Assembly: GCA_029906195.1 (NCBI GenBank)
Contig: JARWSJ010000001.1
Coordinates: 2,976,001 to 3,040,000 of the forward strand
DNA length: 64,000 nucleotides
Source of the DNA: Chitinophagaceae bacterium 26-R-25
GTDB lineage: Bacteria > Bacteroidota > Bacteroidia > Chitinophagales > Chitinophagaceae
Reading direction: 5' to 3'
The notes beneath the pieces are model-generated. The model saw only the letters and a list, made by a program, of their open reading frames with translations, was not told where the DNA came from and did no database searches. A program made the translations under genes and the position numbers. Each line of letters begins with the position of its first letter. Position 1 is the stretch's first letter. Shown here in pieces: positions 17,506 to 26,478 of the stretch.

Positions 17506-18525
17506 ATGGCAAAGAAGAATATTAAACTTAGTGTACTGGATCAATCGATTGTAAGAAAGGGTTTTACTGCAAGAGATGCCGTAATGGAAACCATTGCCAC
17601 GGCTAAGTTTACTGAGAATTTAGGCTATCATAGATTTTGGGTCTCCGAACATCACAACTCAGATATTATTGCAGGCTCGGCTCCGGAGCTTTTGCTTGTT
17701 AAACTGGGTGATGAAACGAATACGATCCGACTTGGCTCCGGTGGAATTATGCTGCCTAATCATAGTTCCCTGAAAGTGGCAGAAAACTTTCGCATGCTGG
17801 AAACACTTTTCCCCGGACGCATTGATCTGGGCATGGGTCGTGCGCCTGGCGGAGATCGCATTACCGCAACGCTCCTAAATCCATCAAATGATTTTAGCGA
17901 AGAGCGTTACTTAACACAACTGGAACATCTGCAAGCATTCTTTACTGATACAGCTGGCACGCAATATGGCCCGATACTGGCTGTGCCACAATCTCCCAGT
18001 ATTCCGGCGCAGTGGATACTTAGCTCAAGTGGCGGCAGCAGCAGCATTGCGGCGAAATTTGGAATGGGATTGGCAGTGGCGAAATTCATTAACGGTCACG
18101 CTACTCCTGATGTTGTTGCAACCTACCGCAAGCAATTTCAGCCTTCTGCTCAAATGGAACAACCACATGCATTTCTTGCCATCAGTGTGTTGTGTGCACC
18201 AACCAAAGAGAAAGCAAACCAGCTTCGCAAACAGGCTCACTATTTTTTCATTCAATTTGAAAAAGGCAAGTTTATGCCGCCTCCTTCCTACGAGGAAATA
18301 AAGGACTATGAGTTTTCTGATGATGAGCTCGCAATTATCGAGAGGAACAAGGGACGTATTGTTGTAGGCACGCAGCAGGAAGTGAAGGAGCAACTAACGC
18401 AACTGGCAGAAGACTTTGATGTGGATGAAATAATGATCACTTCCATGACACATAGCAGGGATGATAGATTCAAGTCTTTTGAATTATTGGCTGAAGCCTT
18501 TGAGCTGGCAACGATGGAACGCTGA
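17506..18525 (+). CDS. LLM-class flavin-dependent oxidoreductase
   Basis: A 339-residue luciferase-like monooxygenase. It begins IKLSVLDQS, has RFWVSEHHN near residue 45 and the flavin-region motifs IRLGSGGIMLPNHSSLKVAE and GRIDLGMGRAPGGD. These place it in the bacterial luciferase-like group with FMN supplied by a reductase; the substrate is unknown. GTG at 17500 is in frame, but ATG 17506 is the likelier start. The last three codons and stop lie in the left arm of the repeat at 18515-18627. Confidence 0.9.
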   Translation: MAKKNIKLSVLDQSIVRKGFTARDAVMETIATAKFTENLGYHRFWVSEHHNSDIIAGSAPELLLVKLGDETNTIRLGSGGIMLPNHSSLKVAENFRMLETLFPGRIDLGMGRAPGGDRITATLLNPSNDFSEERYLTQLEHLQAFFTDTAGTQYGPILAVPQSPSIPAQWILSSSGGSSSIAAKFGMGLAVAKFINGHATPDVVATYRKQFQPSAQMEQPHAFLAISVLCAPTKEKANQLRKQAHYFFIQFEKGKFMPPPSYEEIKDYEFSDDELAIIERNKGRIVVGTQQEVKEQLTQLAEDFDVDEIMITSMTHSRDDRFKSFELLAEAFELATMER

Positions 18526-18627
18526 TTTTCATGATTGTCATGATCAGGATGATTTTTTATTTGAGATTTTGCGCACCATTAAATCTGGAATCATGAAAAT
18601 CATGAAAATCTTGAGAATCTGTGTTCT
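18515..18627. repeat. inverted repeat with nonamer words, between convergent genes
   Basis: The arms at 18515-18552 and 18589-18627 run in nine-base words such as GATTTTCAT GATTGTCAT and AATCATGAA. It belongs to the GAACGCAGAT family and covers the stop codon of the LLM gene. Confidence 0.75.
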
Positions 18628-18629
18628 CC

Positions 18630-19667
18630 CTAAGAGACTGACTGCCACCACTGTTCTTGCGGATATAATTTATCGATGATGATAGGTTCGCCGATCATGG
18701 GTGTGGTGAGGGGAACCTTGAGTTCTTTTGCTTTCGCTGCAACCCGTTTTATGGGTTCGTCCCAGGGGTGAAGTGCCAATGCGAATTTTGCCCAATGCAC
18801 GGGCAGCAACACTTTTGTTTTTAAATCGATCGCGGCTTGTATTGCCTGTTCTGGCATCATGTGAATATAGCGCCAGTCCTCATTGTATTGCCCGGTTTCC
18901 AACATGGCAATATCGAAAGGCCCGTACTTGTCTCCTATCTCTTTAAAATGCGTATCATAGCCGCTGTCTGCCCCAATGTAAAATGAATAATTACCGGATT
19001 TCAAAACGAAAGAGGACCACAGGGTTTTGTATCGTGACAAGCTTCTTCCTGAAAAATGTCGCGCAGGCGCAGCAGCAAGAAAAATATTTTCGTCAATTTG
19101 CTTTTCGTTCCACCAGTCAAACTCTATGATCTTGTTTTTGTCAAAGCCCCAGTAGTTCAGCGTTGTTCCAATTCCAAGCGATGTGCAAACAAGTGATGTT
19201 TTCGACTTTAGTTTTGTGATCGTTTCATAATCCATGTGATCGTAGTGATCGTGGGTGATGATCAAAATATCTATTGGCGGCATGTCTTCGACTGAATAAA
19301 CATTGGAGCCCGGAAAGCTTTTGGCGAAAAAGGAAAATGGCGATGCATGCCCACTGAATACAGGATCAATCAAAATATTCTTTCCGTTTACACGGATAAA
19401 ATAAGATGAATGGCCAAACCAGACTATAACAGGATTTTCTTCTTTAATATTTTTCAAGTCGGTGCGAACAGAAGGCAATTCCTTTGGTGGAGCGGTTTCT
19501 GCGGGTTTGTTCATGAAACGCCATATCTGTTTGATCATCGGCGACTCGCTCGTCATCATGGGCGTGTCATGAAGATTATTGAAAATATCGTTGTTATAGT
19601 TTGGCGATAATTTTACTCTGTCTAACTCTTCTCCCGATGGATTTTTACCAAATGCTTTTATTGCCAT
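18630..19667 (-). CDS. MBL-fold metal-dependent hydrolase (NAPE-PLD/UlaG-like)
   Basis: A 345-residue metallo-beta-lactamase fold protein. The zinc motif is THDHYDHMD, followed by a His in PARHFSG, Asp in GADSGYD and the final His in PVHWAKF. The N-terminal WFGHSSYFIRVNGKNILIDP strand is typical of the NAPE-PLD/UlaG-like branch. GTG at 19685 is in frame, but ATG 19667 is the better start. The substrate is unknown, possibly a phosphodiester or lactone. Confidence 0.87.
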   Translation of the reverse strand: MAIKAFGKNPSGEELDRVKLSPNYNNDIFNNLHDTPMMTSESPMIKQIWRFMNKPAETAPPKELPSVRTDLKNIKEENPVIVWFGHSSYFIRVNGKNILIDPVFSGHASPFSFFAKSFPGSNVYSVEDMPPIDILIITHDHYDHMDYETITKLKSKTSLVCTSLGIGTTLNYWGFDKNKIIEFDWWNEKQIDENIFLAAAPARHFSGRSLSRYKTLWSSFVLKSGNYSFYIGADSGYDTHFKEIGDKYGPFDIAMLETGQYNEDWRYIHMMPEQAIQAAIDLKTKVLLPVHWAKFALALHPWDEPIKRVAAKAKELKVPLTTPMIGEPIIIDKLYPQEQWWQSVS

Positions 19668-19710
19668 ACACGTTTGCTTGAACACTCAAATGTACGACGT
19701 TCCTGGAGGC

Positions 19711-19748
19711 AATTTGAAAATTTGAGGATTTGAAAATTTGAAAATTCC
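19711..19748. repeat. octad-word array
   Basis: ATTTGAAA ATTTGAGG words in period eight with no facing partner in the spacer. Confidence 0.6.
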
Positions 19749-19782
19749 AGTTGTTAGTCACAAATAGATACGCCGCCTTTTT

Positions 19783-19871
19783 AATCGCAAAGAACGCGAA
19801 GTGAGCGCAAACGTAGCAAAGAGAAAATCATCTTAGCTATCTTTGCGCACCCTTTGAGCGCTTTGCGGTTA
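19783..19871. repeat. inverted repeat of CGCAAAG words
   Basis: AATCGCAAAG-type words at 19783-19821 face CTTTGCG-type words at 19841-19871. The word length is about 10-11, unlike the heptad families. The rest of the spacer to 20159 is AT-rich and must hold the AraC-gene promoter; no further gene is seen. Confidence 0.65.
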
Positions 19872-20159
19872 AAGTTTTAGTCGAAATGTGCAAGAATTAC
19901 CATATTGCTGTACTATTTTAACATTAACCCAAAACATTCAAATTCCGTTTTTTGATGCAATACAGCAGTTTCAAAAAAAGCGAAAATCACTAAAACATAT
20001 TCATTATCAAAATCTTACAATCTTTCAGAAACCATTCTTTTTCATTAATTTATTAAAGGTCAGGTTGACAATCAATCGACATGCAATGATAAAATTCCAT
20101 ACTTTTATTTTAAATAGTTTAATCGTTGTAATATTTTAGCATCAATTAACGATTGTGAT

Positions 20160-21038
20160 ATGAGACCGAGCCTCAGAAAAATTTCTATCAATCCCTTATC
20201 ATCTTTCAGTGTAAGAATTGATCGCGAAGAAAAACTGAACAGTAACTGGCACTATCATCCGGAGTTGGAGCTTTTGCTTATCAAAAATGCTTCGGGCACT
20301 TCCATCATTGCAGATAAGGTGGAGCACTTTAACAGCACGTATCTTGTGCTGCTTGGCCCTAATCTTCCCCACACTTTTTTGTTTGAACAAAAGGGCCTGA
20401 ATAAGAAATCGGAAGCTATCGTTGTTCATTTTTATGAAAACTTTTGGGGCGATGCATTCCTGCAACTTCCTGAGATGAAGGAGATAAAACAACTTTTGCA
20501 AACAGCAAGGTCAGGCTTGAGATTATCACATGATGTGCAAAGGGAAATTACTCCATTGCTGGAGAAAATGCCCGACGCGTCTGGACTGGACAGAATGCTG
20601 CTGCTCATTAAGATCCTTAAAATTGCGGCGCAGAAAAAAGATTATTCAATCATCGCCAGCAAAGGATTTGTTTACGATATTTCCGACGAGAATGACATCC
20701 GCATAAAAAAAGTGTACGAGTTTACCATTCAGAATTATGACCGCGAGATTACAATCAATGAAGTTGCGGAACTGGTGAACCTTACCAAGGAATCATTCTG
20801 CCGTTTCTTCAAGAAGATCGCACGCAAAACATATTTTCAATTCCTGATAGAATTCAGGATCGGCATGGCTTGCAGAATGCTGGTGGAAAGCAATCTGTCG
20901 ATAAAGGAAATCGGCTACAGCTGTGGCTACTACAACCTTTCCAACTTTTATCATCAGTTCAATAAATTAATGGGCATTAGTCCATTGCAATATCAAAGAG
21001 ATTACTTCAATCTTGTAAGAGAAAGCGAGGTTGCATAA
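20160..21038 (+). CDS. AraC-family transcriptional regulator
   Basis: A 292-residue protein. The N-terminal cupin sensor begins with the NSNWHYHPELELLLI motif near residue 27, as in sugar-sensing AraC proteins. The C-terminal AraC domain, about 190-285, has two helix-turn-helix units (ITINEVAELVNLTKESFCRF and SIKEIGYSCGYYNLSNFYHQ). The fucosidase gene starts 24 bases after its stop in the same direction, so it probably controls that gene in response to a sugar, perhaps fucose; this is inference from position. Confidence 0.9.
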   Translation: MRPSLRKISINPLSSFSVRIDREEKLNSNWHYHPELELLLIKNASGTSIIADKVEHFNSTYLVLLGPNLPHTFLFEQKGLNKKSEAIVVHFYENFWGDAFLQLPEMKEIKQLLQTARSGLRLSHDVQREITPLLEKMPDASGLDRMLLLIKILKIAAQKKDYSIIASKGFVYDISDENDIRIKKVYEFTIQNYDREITINEVAELVNLTKESFCRFFKKIARKTYFQFLIEFRIGMACRMLVESNLSIKEIGYSCGYYNLSNFYHQFNKLMGISPLQYQRDYFNLVRESEVA

Positions 21039-21062
21039 TACATAAACAAACCATTGTTACGA

Positions 21063-22367
21063 ATGAAAAAACTACTGACGATTGCGTTATTTGCGGCTTT
21101 GTGTCCGCTACTTTCAAAGGCGCAACCCAACTACACTCCTACTGCTGAGAACCTTGCAAACAGGCAGGAGTTTCAAAATGACAAGTTTGGCATTTTTATT
21201 CACTGGGGCATTTACAGTATGCTGGCCGATGGTGAATGGGCATTACAAACAAAGAACCTTAAGCAGAAAAATTACGAGCAACTGGCTTCTGGTTTTTATC
21301 CTTCAAAGTTCAATGCTGATGCCTGGGTTGCGGCGATAAAAGCTTCTGGAGCAAAATACATTTGCATCACTTCACGTCACCATGATGGATTCTCCATGTT
21401 TGACACAAAATATTCTGACTATAACATTGTGAAGGCTACGCCTTTTAAAAGAGATATTTTGAAAGAACTATCTGAAGCGTGCGCAAAACAAGGTATAAGA
21501 TTGCATGTTTACTATTCGCATCTGGATTGGGGTAGAGAAGATTACCCGGTTGGCAGAACGGGCCACAATACTGGTCGTACTGGCAAATCGCAGAACTATG
21601 ACAGCTATTTCAAGTTCATGAACAATCAATTAACGGAGATACTGACCAACTACGGGAAGATCGGTGCTATATGGTTTGATGGAAAATGGGACCAGGATCA
21701 GAATAAAAATTTTGACTGGCGCCTTGATGAACAGTACGCGTTGATCCATTCTCTTCAACCGGCCTGTATGATTGGCAATAACCATCATGAAGCAACTATT
21801 TCAGGAGAAGATTTTCAGATGTTTGAAAAAGACCTGCCTGGTCAAAACACTACAGGATTTGCCAATGAACAAAAAGTTGGTGCACTTCCTATGGAGACTT
21901 GTGAAACAATGAATAATTCATGGGGTTATAACATCACTGATAACAGTTTCAAATCAACAAAAGACATTGTTCAATATCTAGTAAAGGCGGCAGGGAACAA
22001 TGCAAACTTCCTGCTAAATGTAGGGCCTCAGCCAAATGGCGAAATACCTGCAGTAAGTATTCAACGTTTGAAGGAGGTGGGCGACTGGATGCAGACTTAC
22101 GGCGAGACTGTTTATGGCACGCGAGGTGGTGCGGTTTCTCCAAGAGTATGGGGCGTGACCACTCAAAAAGACAACAAGCTTTTTGTACACATTTTGAAAC
22201 TGCAGGATAACGTTTTATTTGTTCCTCTGAAAGATAAAAAAATCAAAAAGGCGACTGTCTTCGCAACAAAGGCTCCGTTGAAGTTTACGCAAAACCAGGA
22301 TGGCGTGGTGATTACGCTTGACAAGGTGCCGGATGATATGGATTATGTGGTGGAATTGGCGATGTAA
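21063..22367 (+). CDS. alpha-L-fucosidase, GH29
   Basis: A 434-residue secreted enzyme. Signal peptide MKKLLTIALFAALCPLLSKA, then the GH29 catalytic domain from FGIFIHWGIYSMLADGEW. The RHHDGFSMFDTKYSDYN motif and the nucleophile Asp in GAIWFDG (about D206) identify the family. It removes terminal alpha-L-fucose from glycans in the periplasm. An in-frame TTG at 21054 is less likely than ATG 21063. It is probably one transcript with the AraC gene. Confidence 0.93.
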   Translation: MKKLLTIALFAALCPLLSKAQPNYTPTAENLANRQEFQNDKFGIFIHWGIYSMLADGEWALQTKNLKQKNYEQLASGFYPSKFNADAWVAAIKASGAKYICITSRHHDGFSMFDTKYSDYNIVKATPFKRDILKELSEACAKQGIRLHVYYSHLDWGREDYPVGRTGHNTGRTGKSQNYDSYFKFMNNQLTEILTNYGKIGAIWFDGKWDQDQNKNFDWRLDEQYALIHSLQPACMIGNNHHEATISGEDFQMFEKDLPGQNTTGFANEQKVGALPMETCETMNNSWGYNITDNSFKSTKDIVQYLVKAAGNNANFLLNVGPQPNGEIPAVSIQRLKEVGDWMQTYGETVYGTRGGAVSPRVWGVTTQKDNKLFVHILKLQDNVLFVPLKDKKIKKATVFATKAPLKFTQNQDGVVITLDKVPDDMDYVVELAM

Positions 22368-22368
22368 T

Positions 22369-22494
22369 GGAGAGTTGAAAATTGAAAGTTGAAAATTGAA
22401 AATGCCGTAGGGGCGAATCGCATTCGCCCAATGGTTAAGCGTTAGGCATTCAGCATAGCATTAGGCGTTAGGCATTGAGCCTTGCGCCTTTTTT
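22369..22494. repeat. composite repeat region with terminator after GH29
   Basis: A GTTGAAA ATTGAAA array (22369-22403) runs into the hairpin GGGCGAAT-CGC-ATTCGCCC at 22411-22429. A heptad array follows (GCGTTAG GCATTCA words, 22438-22490) whose end folds as GGCG...CGCC with a T-run at 22463-22494, a likely terminator. Array plus hairpin is the reverse complement of 8241-8300. Confidence 0.75.
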
Positions 22495-22532
22495 ATTAGT
22501 TTTATTGCATTACTTCACCACAATTTATCGAT

Positions 22533-23303
22533 ATGAAGATTGCAACTTATAATGTGAATGGTGTGAATGGCCGGCTGCCGGTTTTATTGCGGTGGCTGGA
22601 GGAGTCGAAGCCTGATGTTGCTTGCTTGCAGGAATTGAAAGCACCTGAGGAAAAATTTCCTGAGCAGGCAATTAAAGATGCGGGATATAACTGCATCTGG
22701 CACGGACAAAAAAGTTGGAACGGCGTTGCTATCCTTTCGCGCAAACACGCGATTGAAGAGGTTTGCAGAGCGCTCCCCGGCGATCCGGAGGACTTGCACA
22801 GCCGCTACATTGAGGCGAAGATTAATGGTATAACGATCGGTTGTTTGTACTTGCCCAATGGCAATCCCGCACCGGGCCCAAAGCTCGATTATAAGTTAGC
22901 CTGGTTCAAAAGATTAACGGCGCATGCAAAAGATCTTTTGTCGCGTGGCGAGCCAACGATTCTAACTGGCGATTACAATGTGATGCCAACAGAACTTGAC
23001 GTTTACAAACCGGAGAAGTGGGTGGATGACGCATTGTTCCGTCCGGAGGTGCGTGAGGCGTTTCACACACTGGTGGCGCAGGGCTGGACGGATGCGTTGC
23101 GCAAACTGCATCCCGGCGAAAAGATCTATACGTTCTGGGATTATTTCCGCAATGCATTTGGCAGAGATGCAGGTCTGCGCATTGATCACTTTTTATTAAG
23201 CGCTCATTTCGATAAAAAATTAAAATCTGCCGGGGTTGATAAATATGTGAGGGGTTGGGAAAAATCGAGTGACCATGCTCCGGTTTGGATTGAGATTAAC
23301 TGA
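22533..23303 (+). CDS. xth: exodeoxyribonuclease III
   Basis: A 256-residue AP endonuclease/3'-5' exonuclease of the exonuclease III family, acting in base-excision repair. It starts MKIATYNVNGVNGRL, with the metal Glu in CLQELKAP (about E34), GDYNVMP for the catalytic Asp/Asn pair, LRIDHFLLS and the terminal SSDHAPVW with the catalytic Asp-His. The length equals the family norm. The stop codon is the second to fourth base of a perfect 39-bp hairpin. Confidence 0.94.
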   Translation: MKIATYNVNGVNGRLPVLLRWLEESKPDVACLQELKAPEEKFPEQAIKDAGYNCIWHGQKSWNGVAILSRKHAIEEVCRALPGDPEDLHSRYIEAKINGITIGCLYLPNGNPAPGPKLDYKLAWFKRLTAHAKDLLSRGEPTILTGDYNVMPTELDVYKPEKWVDDALFRPEVREAFHTLVAQGWTDALRKLHPGEKIYTFWDYFRNAFGRDAGLRIDHFLLSAHFDKKLKSAGVDKYVRGWEKSSDHAPVWIEIN

Positions 23304-23382
23304 AGTGCTCAACGCTGAACGCCTAACGCTAAACGCAGGGACTCTGCGTTTAGCGTTAGGCGTTCAGCGTTGAGCACTTCAG
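23300..23382. terminator. perfect 39-bp hairpin between convergent genes, heptad words
   Basis: 23300-23338 and 23344-23382 are exact reverse complements around the 5-base loop GGACT. Each arm reads in words AACGCTG AACGCCT and AACGCTA. The stem covers the xth stop codon and ends 8 bases before the GH30 stop, so it fills the whole gap and probably stops transcription from both sides. Confidence 0.9.
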
Positions 23383-23390
23383 CATTTTCA

Positions 23391-24794
23391 TTACCACACG
23401 AATGTCGCTGCGGCTCCTTTTGCCAGTGAACTTTTGAATGTTTTTCCACCATCACTAACAGAGAATTCTTGTGTCTGCTCAGATTCGTTTAAAACGATCA
23501 ATACCTTCTTTCCATCTGTTGTTTTGAAGGCAACATTTGCCAGACCTTTCGGCTCATCTGAAGCAATTCTTAGAGAACCGGGACGCACAAATTTTGATGC
23601 CTGGGCTATGATGTAATAAGCAGGATTTCTTTTGACGTTGTTTCCATCAATTGTTACAGCGCCTAAGCATTCAGTACAACCTCCCGGCGTATGTGGTTGC
23701 CATTGTGAGTTGGCGGCAAGGTTCCACTCCAGCGCGGTTTTACACCAGTTGCGCATGGTTCCGATGATCACGTTCTTTGTGTGCCATTTAAAGTCTACCG
23801 GCAAATCGCCCGGTGCTCCTACCCATTCTTCGGTGAAGTACAGGTTCTTTGCAGGAAACGCATCGTGCAACATTGAAAGTGTGTCAATGGGACCTGCATA
23901 CAAATGGAACGCAGCACCATCAACATATTGCGCAGCTTCTTTATCATTGTAAATAGTCACCGGGTAATCAGGTCTGTCGCAATTGTGATCGTATACAATT
24001 ATTTTGGTGGCGATGTTGTTTGCCCTGAAAGCCGGACCCAGGCTTTGCTTTATAAAATCTGCCTGTTCATTTGCCTGCATTAAGAGACTCGGATTATTAC
24101 CGGGATGCAGCGGTTCGTTCTGTACAGTAACGGCATCTATGGTAATGCCTTCAGCCTTCATGGCGTGTATGTACTTCACAAAATATTTTGAGTAGGCGTT
24201 GTAGTATTCTTTTTTCAAACTTCCACCTTTGGAGTTGTTGTTGGTTTTCATCCATGTGGGTGGAGACCATGGTGAGCCAAGAATTTTGATGGAAGGATTG
24301 ATGGCTAAAATCTCTTTTAGCACAGGAATAAGAAATTGTTTGTCTGGTGCAATGCTAAACTTTTGCATTGCTGTATCTGTTTCGCCGGCCGGCAAATCAT
24401 TGTAAGAAAAAACTTTTGCGTCCAGGTCAGATGCTCCGATACTTAGCCTCAAATAACTCACGCCGATGTTGTTTCCATCCGTTGCGAACAACTCTTTCAA
24501 CAATGCAGCCCTGTCAGCTTTATTCATGTTGTACAAATGAAAGGCGCAGCCACCTGTTAAGCAGTAGCCAAAGCCATCAATTGTTTGAAATGTTTTAGAA
24601 ACATCAACATGAATAGTTGCTTCATTTCCGTTTGCGGATGCAACAACCGCATTGTCTTTTTTCTGAAATAAAATTCCGGCTGCAGGATCAGTTGCCCATA
24701 CTTCTACATCGCCCTTATTGCTTGTTGGGTGCATCTTACTGGAACATGCACACACCAGGAGTATTATGGCAAAAAGCAAACTCAGTTTTCTCAT
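23391..24794 (-). CDS. GH30 glycosidase lipoprotein, likely beta-1,6-glucanase type
   Basis: A 467-residue enzyme. The N-terminus has a lipobox (LLVCAC) after a hydrophobic stretch, so it is a lipoprotein. FQTIDGFGYCLTGGCA starts the GH30 barrel; the acid/base Glu is in VQNEP (about E227) and the nucleophile in FTEEW (about E322). A beta-sandwich closes the chain. GH30 includes glucosylceramidases and beta-1,6-glucanases; the subgroup with SusCD partners in Bacteroidota is known for beta-1,6-glucan. It is the last gene of a sigma/FecR/SusC/SusD locus, which favours surface glycan degradation. Confidence 0.87.
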   Translation of the reverse strand: MRKLSLLFAIILLVCACSSKMHPTSNKGDVEVWATDPAAGILFQKKDNAVVASANGNEATIHVDVSKTFQTIDGFGYCLTGGCAFHLYNMNKADRAALLKELFATDGNNIGVSYLRLSIGASDLDAKVFSYNDLPAGETDTAMQKFSIAPDKQFLIPVLKEILAINPSIKILGSPWSPPTWMKTNNNSKGGSLKKEYYNAYSKYFVKYIHAMKAEGITIDAVTVQNEPLHPGNNPSLLMQANEQADFIKQSLGPAFRANNIATKIIVYDHNCDRPDYPVTIYNDKEAAQYVDGAAFHLYAGPIDTLSMLHDAFPAKNLYFTEEWVGAPGDLPVDFKWHTKNVIIGTMRNWCKTALEWNLAANSQWQPHTPGGCTECLGAVTIDGNNVKRNPAYYIIAQASKFVRPGSLRIASDEPKGLANVAFKTTDGKKVLIVLNESEQTQEFSVSDGGKTFKSSLAKGAAATFVW

Positions 24795-24850
24795 CGTGAT
24801 GATTGTTTGAATCTAAGACACCGGGAGTGCGGGAATATACTCGGTTGTAG

Positions 24851-24962
24851 AAAAAGTCAAAAGTAAAAAGTAAAAATTCAAAAAGCTTTAATGCTGTCTT
24901 GCCTGGGTTTCTGCAGAGACCTCGCAACGCGGTTTCCTATTTTTTACTTTTTACTTTTTACT
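24851..24962. repeat. heptad-word inverted repeat between SusD and GH30 genes
   Basis: AAAAGTC AAAAGTA words at 24851-24885 face TTTTTAC words at 24939-24962. It lies inside the PUL, between co-directional susD and the GH30 gene, so it could lower expression of the downstream enzyme. Confidence 0.7.
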
Positions 24963-24967
24963 TCCCG

Positions 24968-26440
24968 TCAATATCCATCATTCTGAATCAGGAACGGATT
25001 CAAATCTATCTGGGCCTGTGGTATTGGCATTAGCAGGCGGTATGGTTGTACATTATAATTCAGGTTATTGCCATTGCCGTCTGTTTGTGCGTTCATGGTG
25101 GTCAAAGCTGTTCCTGTTCGTAATAGGTCGTACCATCTGTTTCCTTCAAATGCCAATTCCAGTCTTCTTTCTTTAGCAATGATAGTTCTTGCGTCATCAG
25201 CACTGGTGGCAGTTTTGGGGTTGAGTTTTACTCTTGCTCTGACCTGGTTCACCAATGTCATAGCGCCGTTAATGTCGCCTTTTTCAACAAGGGCTTCTGC
25301 CTTCAGCAAAAGAATGTCCGGGAGCCTAATAAGATAAAAATCATTTAATCCGTTGTATGGATCATTGTATTTAACCATGAACGGATATCTTGCAAGGTTC
25401 CAGTGCGGATCTGTCCAGTGGCCCGTAATATCAGAAAAGGAAATGGTTGCATTCAGGCGAATGCTATCGCCCTCTGTATCAAACGCACTAACGAGGTCGT
25501 TGGATGGTGTATTGAATTTCTTCCAGTCGGTTCCTATGAACTGACTTGGTACCCAGTTACCAATCACATTGTAGCCTTCATAATTCAGCTCCCAAATTGC
25601 TTCGGAATTGTTTTTATGTTTGTTGTCCCAGAGTTGTCTGTAATCTGGCAGCATCGTGTAATTCGGAATTGTTTGATCAGCGTAATAAGCAACGGAATCC
25701 CAGTTTTTTGTTGGCATGGTTGCATACACCTTTGCCAGCACGGCATTCACCTGGCCAATGCTAATGATCATTTTTGTGGCAGCATCTTTTACTTGCCTTA
25801 CACCTGATCTTGCAAACCACAAATCACTTAAAATTTGCAGGTACACAGAATCCGTTGATGACTGGTGCAGCAGTGTTGCATTTAGCAAAATTTCCGCATT
25901 TTTTGTATCGGCAGGTTTCAAAAACAGAGGCACCCGTCCATACAACCTCACCAGATCAAAATAGGTAAACGCTCTAATAAAGCGGGCCTCACCCAGCATT
26001 TGATTTTTTCTTGTGGCAGTTAATGCAGGGTCCACACATTTTTGAATTTGATCCAGTGTGATGTTGATACGCCCAATTATGCCATATGCATCTTTCCAGT
26101 CGCGGGCCACGTTTCCATTCAACGAGTTTGCAGTGAATAGATCCAATGTGATGTTATCGGTGTTATCACCACCTGCATAAGCATTATCGGAAATCGCATC
26201 ACCATTTGTTATTCTGTCGAGCACATTAAACTCAAGTCCATAATCATAGCCTCTGTAAGTTGTGTACACCCCGCCAATCTGGTTTTCTGCATCGGCGGCG
26301 GATATTGACGCGCTGTCTTCGGACGCAACTACCTGCGTTTTTGGCTGCTTGTCCAGCACCTTTGAGCAGCCAGCGATCATAGTGACAGCAGCAATCATTA
26401 ATGCAATGCTGCTTTTTATTTTGATTTTATATTTTTTCAT
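24968..26440 (-). CDS. SusD/RagB-family glycan-binding lipoprotein
   Basis: A 490-residue outer-membrane lipoprotein with lipobox MIAGCS and the SusD pattern: N-terminal TPR-like helices (DVLDRI...GRINITLDQI), the GEARFIRAFTYFDLVRLYG helix, and the C-terminal KERRLELAFEGNRWYDLLRTG. It captures glycan at the cell surface and sits on the SusC transporter encoded just upstream (38-base gap). With GH30 it forms a small PUL. Confidence 0.95.
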   Translation of the reverse strand: MKKYKIKIKSSIALMIAAVTMIAGCSKVLDKQPKTQVVASEDSASISAADAENQIGGVYTTYRGYDYGLEFNVLDRITNGDAISDNAYAGGDNTDNITLDLFTANSLNGNVARDWKDAYGIIGRINITLDQIQKCVDPALTATRKNQMLGEARFIRAFTYFDLVRLYGRVPLFLKPADTKNAEILLNATLLHQSSTDSVYLQILSDLWFARSGVRQVKDAATKMIISIGQVNAVLAKVYATMPTKNWDSVAYYADQTIPNYTMLPDYRQLWDNKHKNNSEAIWELNYEGYNVIGNWVPSQFIGTDWKKFNTPSNDLVSAFDTEGDSIRLNATISFSDITGHWTDPHWNLARYPFMVKYNDPYNGLNDFYLIRLPDILLLKAEALVEKGDINGAMTLVNQVRARVKLNPKTATSADDARTIIAKERRLELAFEGNRWYDLLRTGTALTTMNAQTDGNGNNLNYNVQPYRLLMPIPQAQIDLNPFLIQNDGY

Positions 26441-26478
26441 AACGACAATTTTTATCCCAACTCAAAGAATCGGGAACA

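Noticed and set aside
19888-20139. 83-codon plus-strand frame upstream of the AraC gene
   Set aside because: Composition follows the AT-rich spacer, with no ribosome site or domain; it covers the expected promoter.
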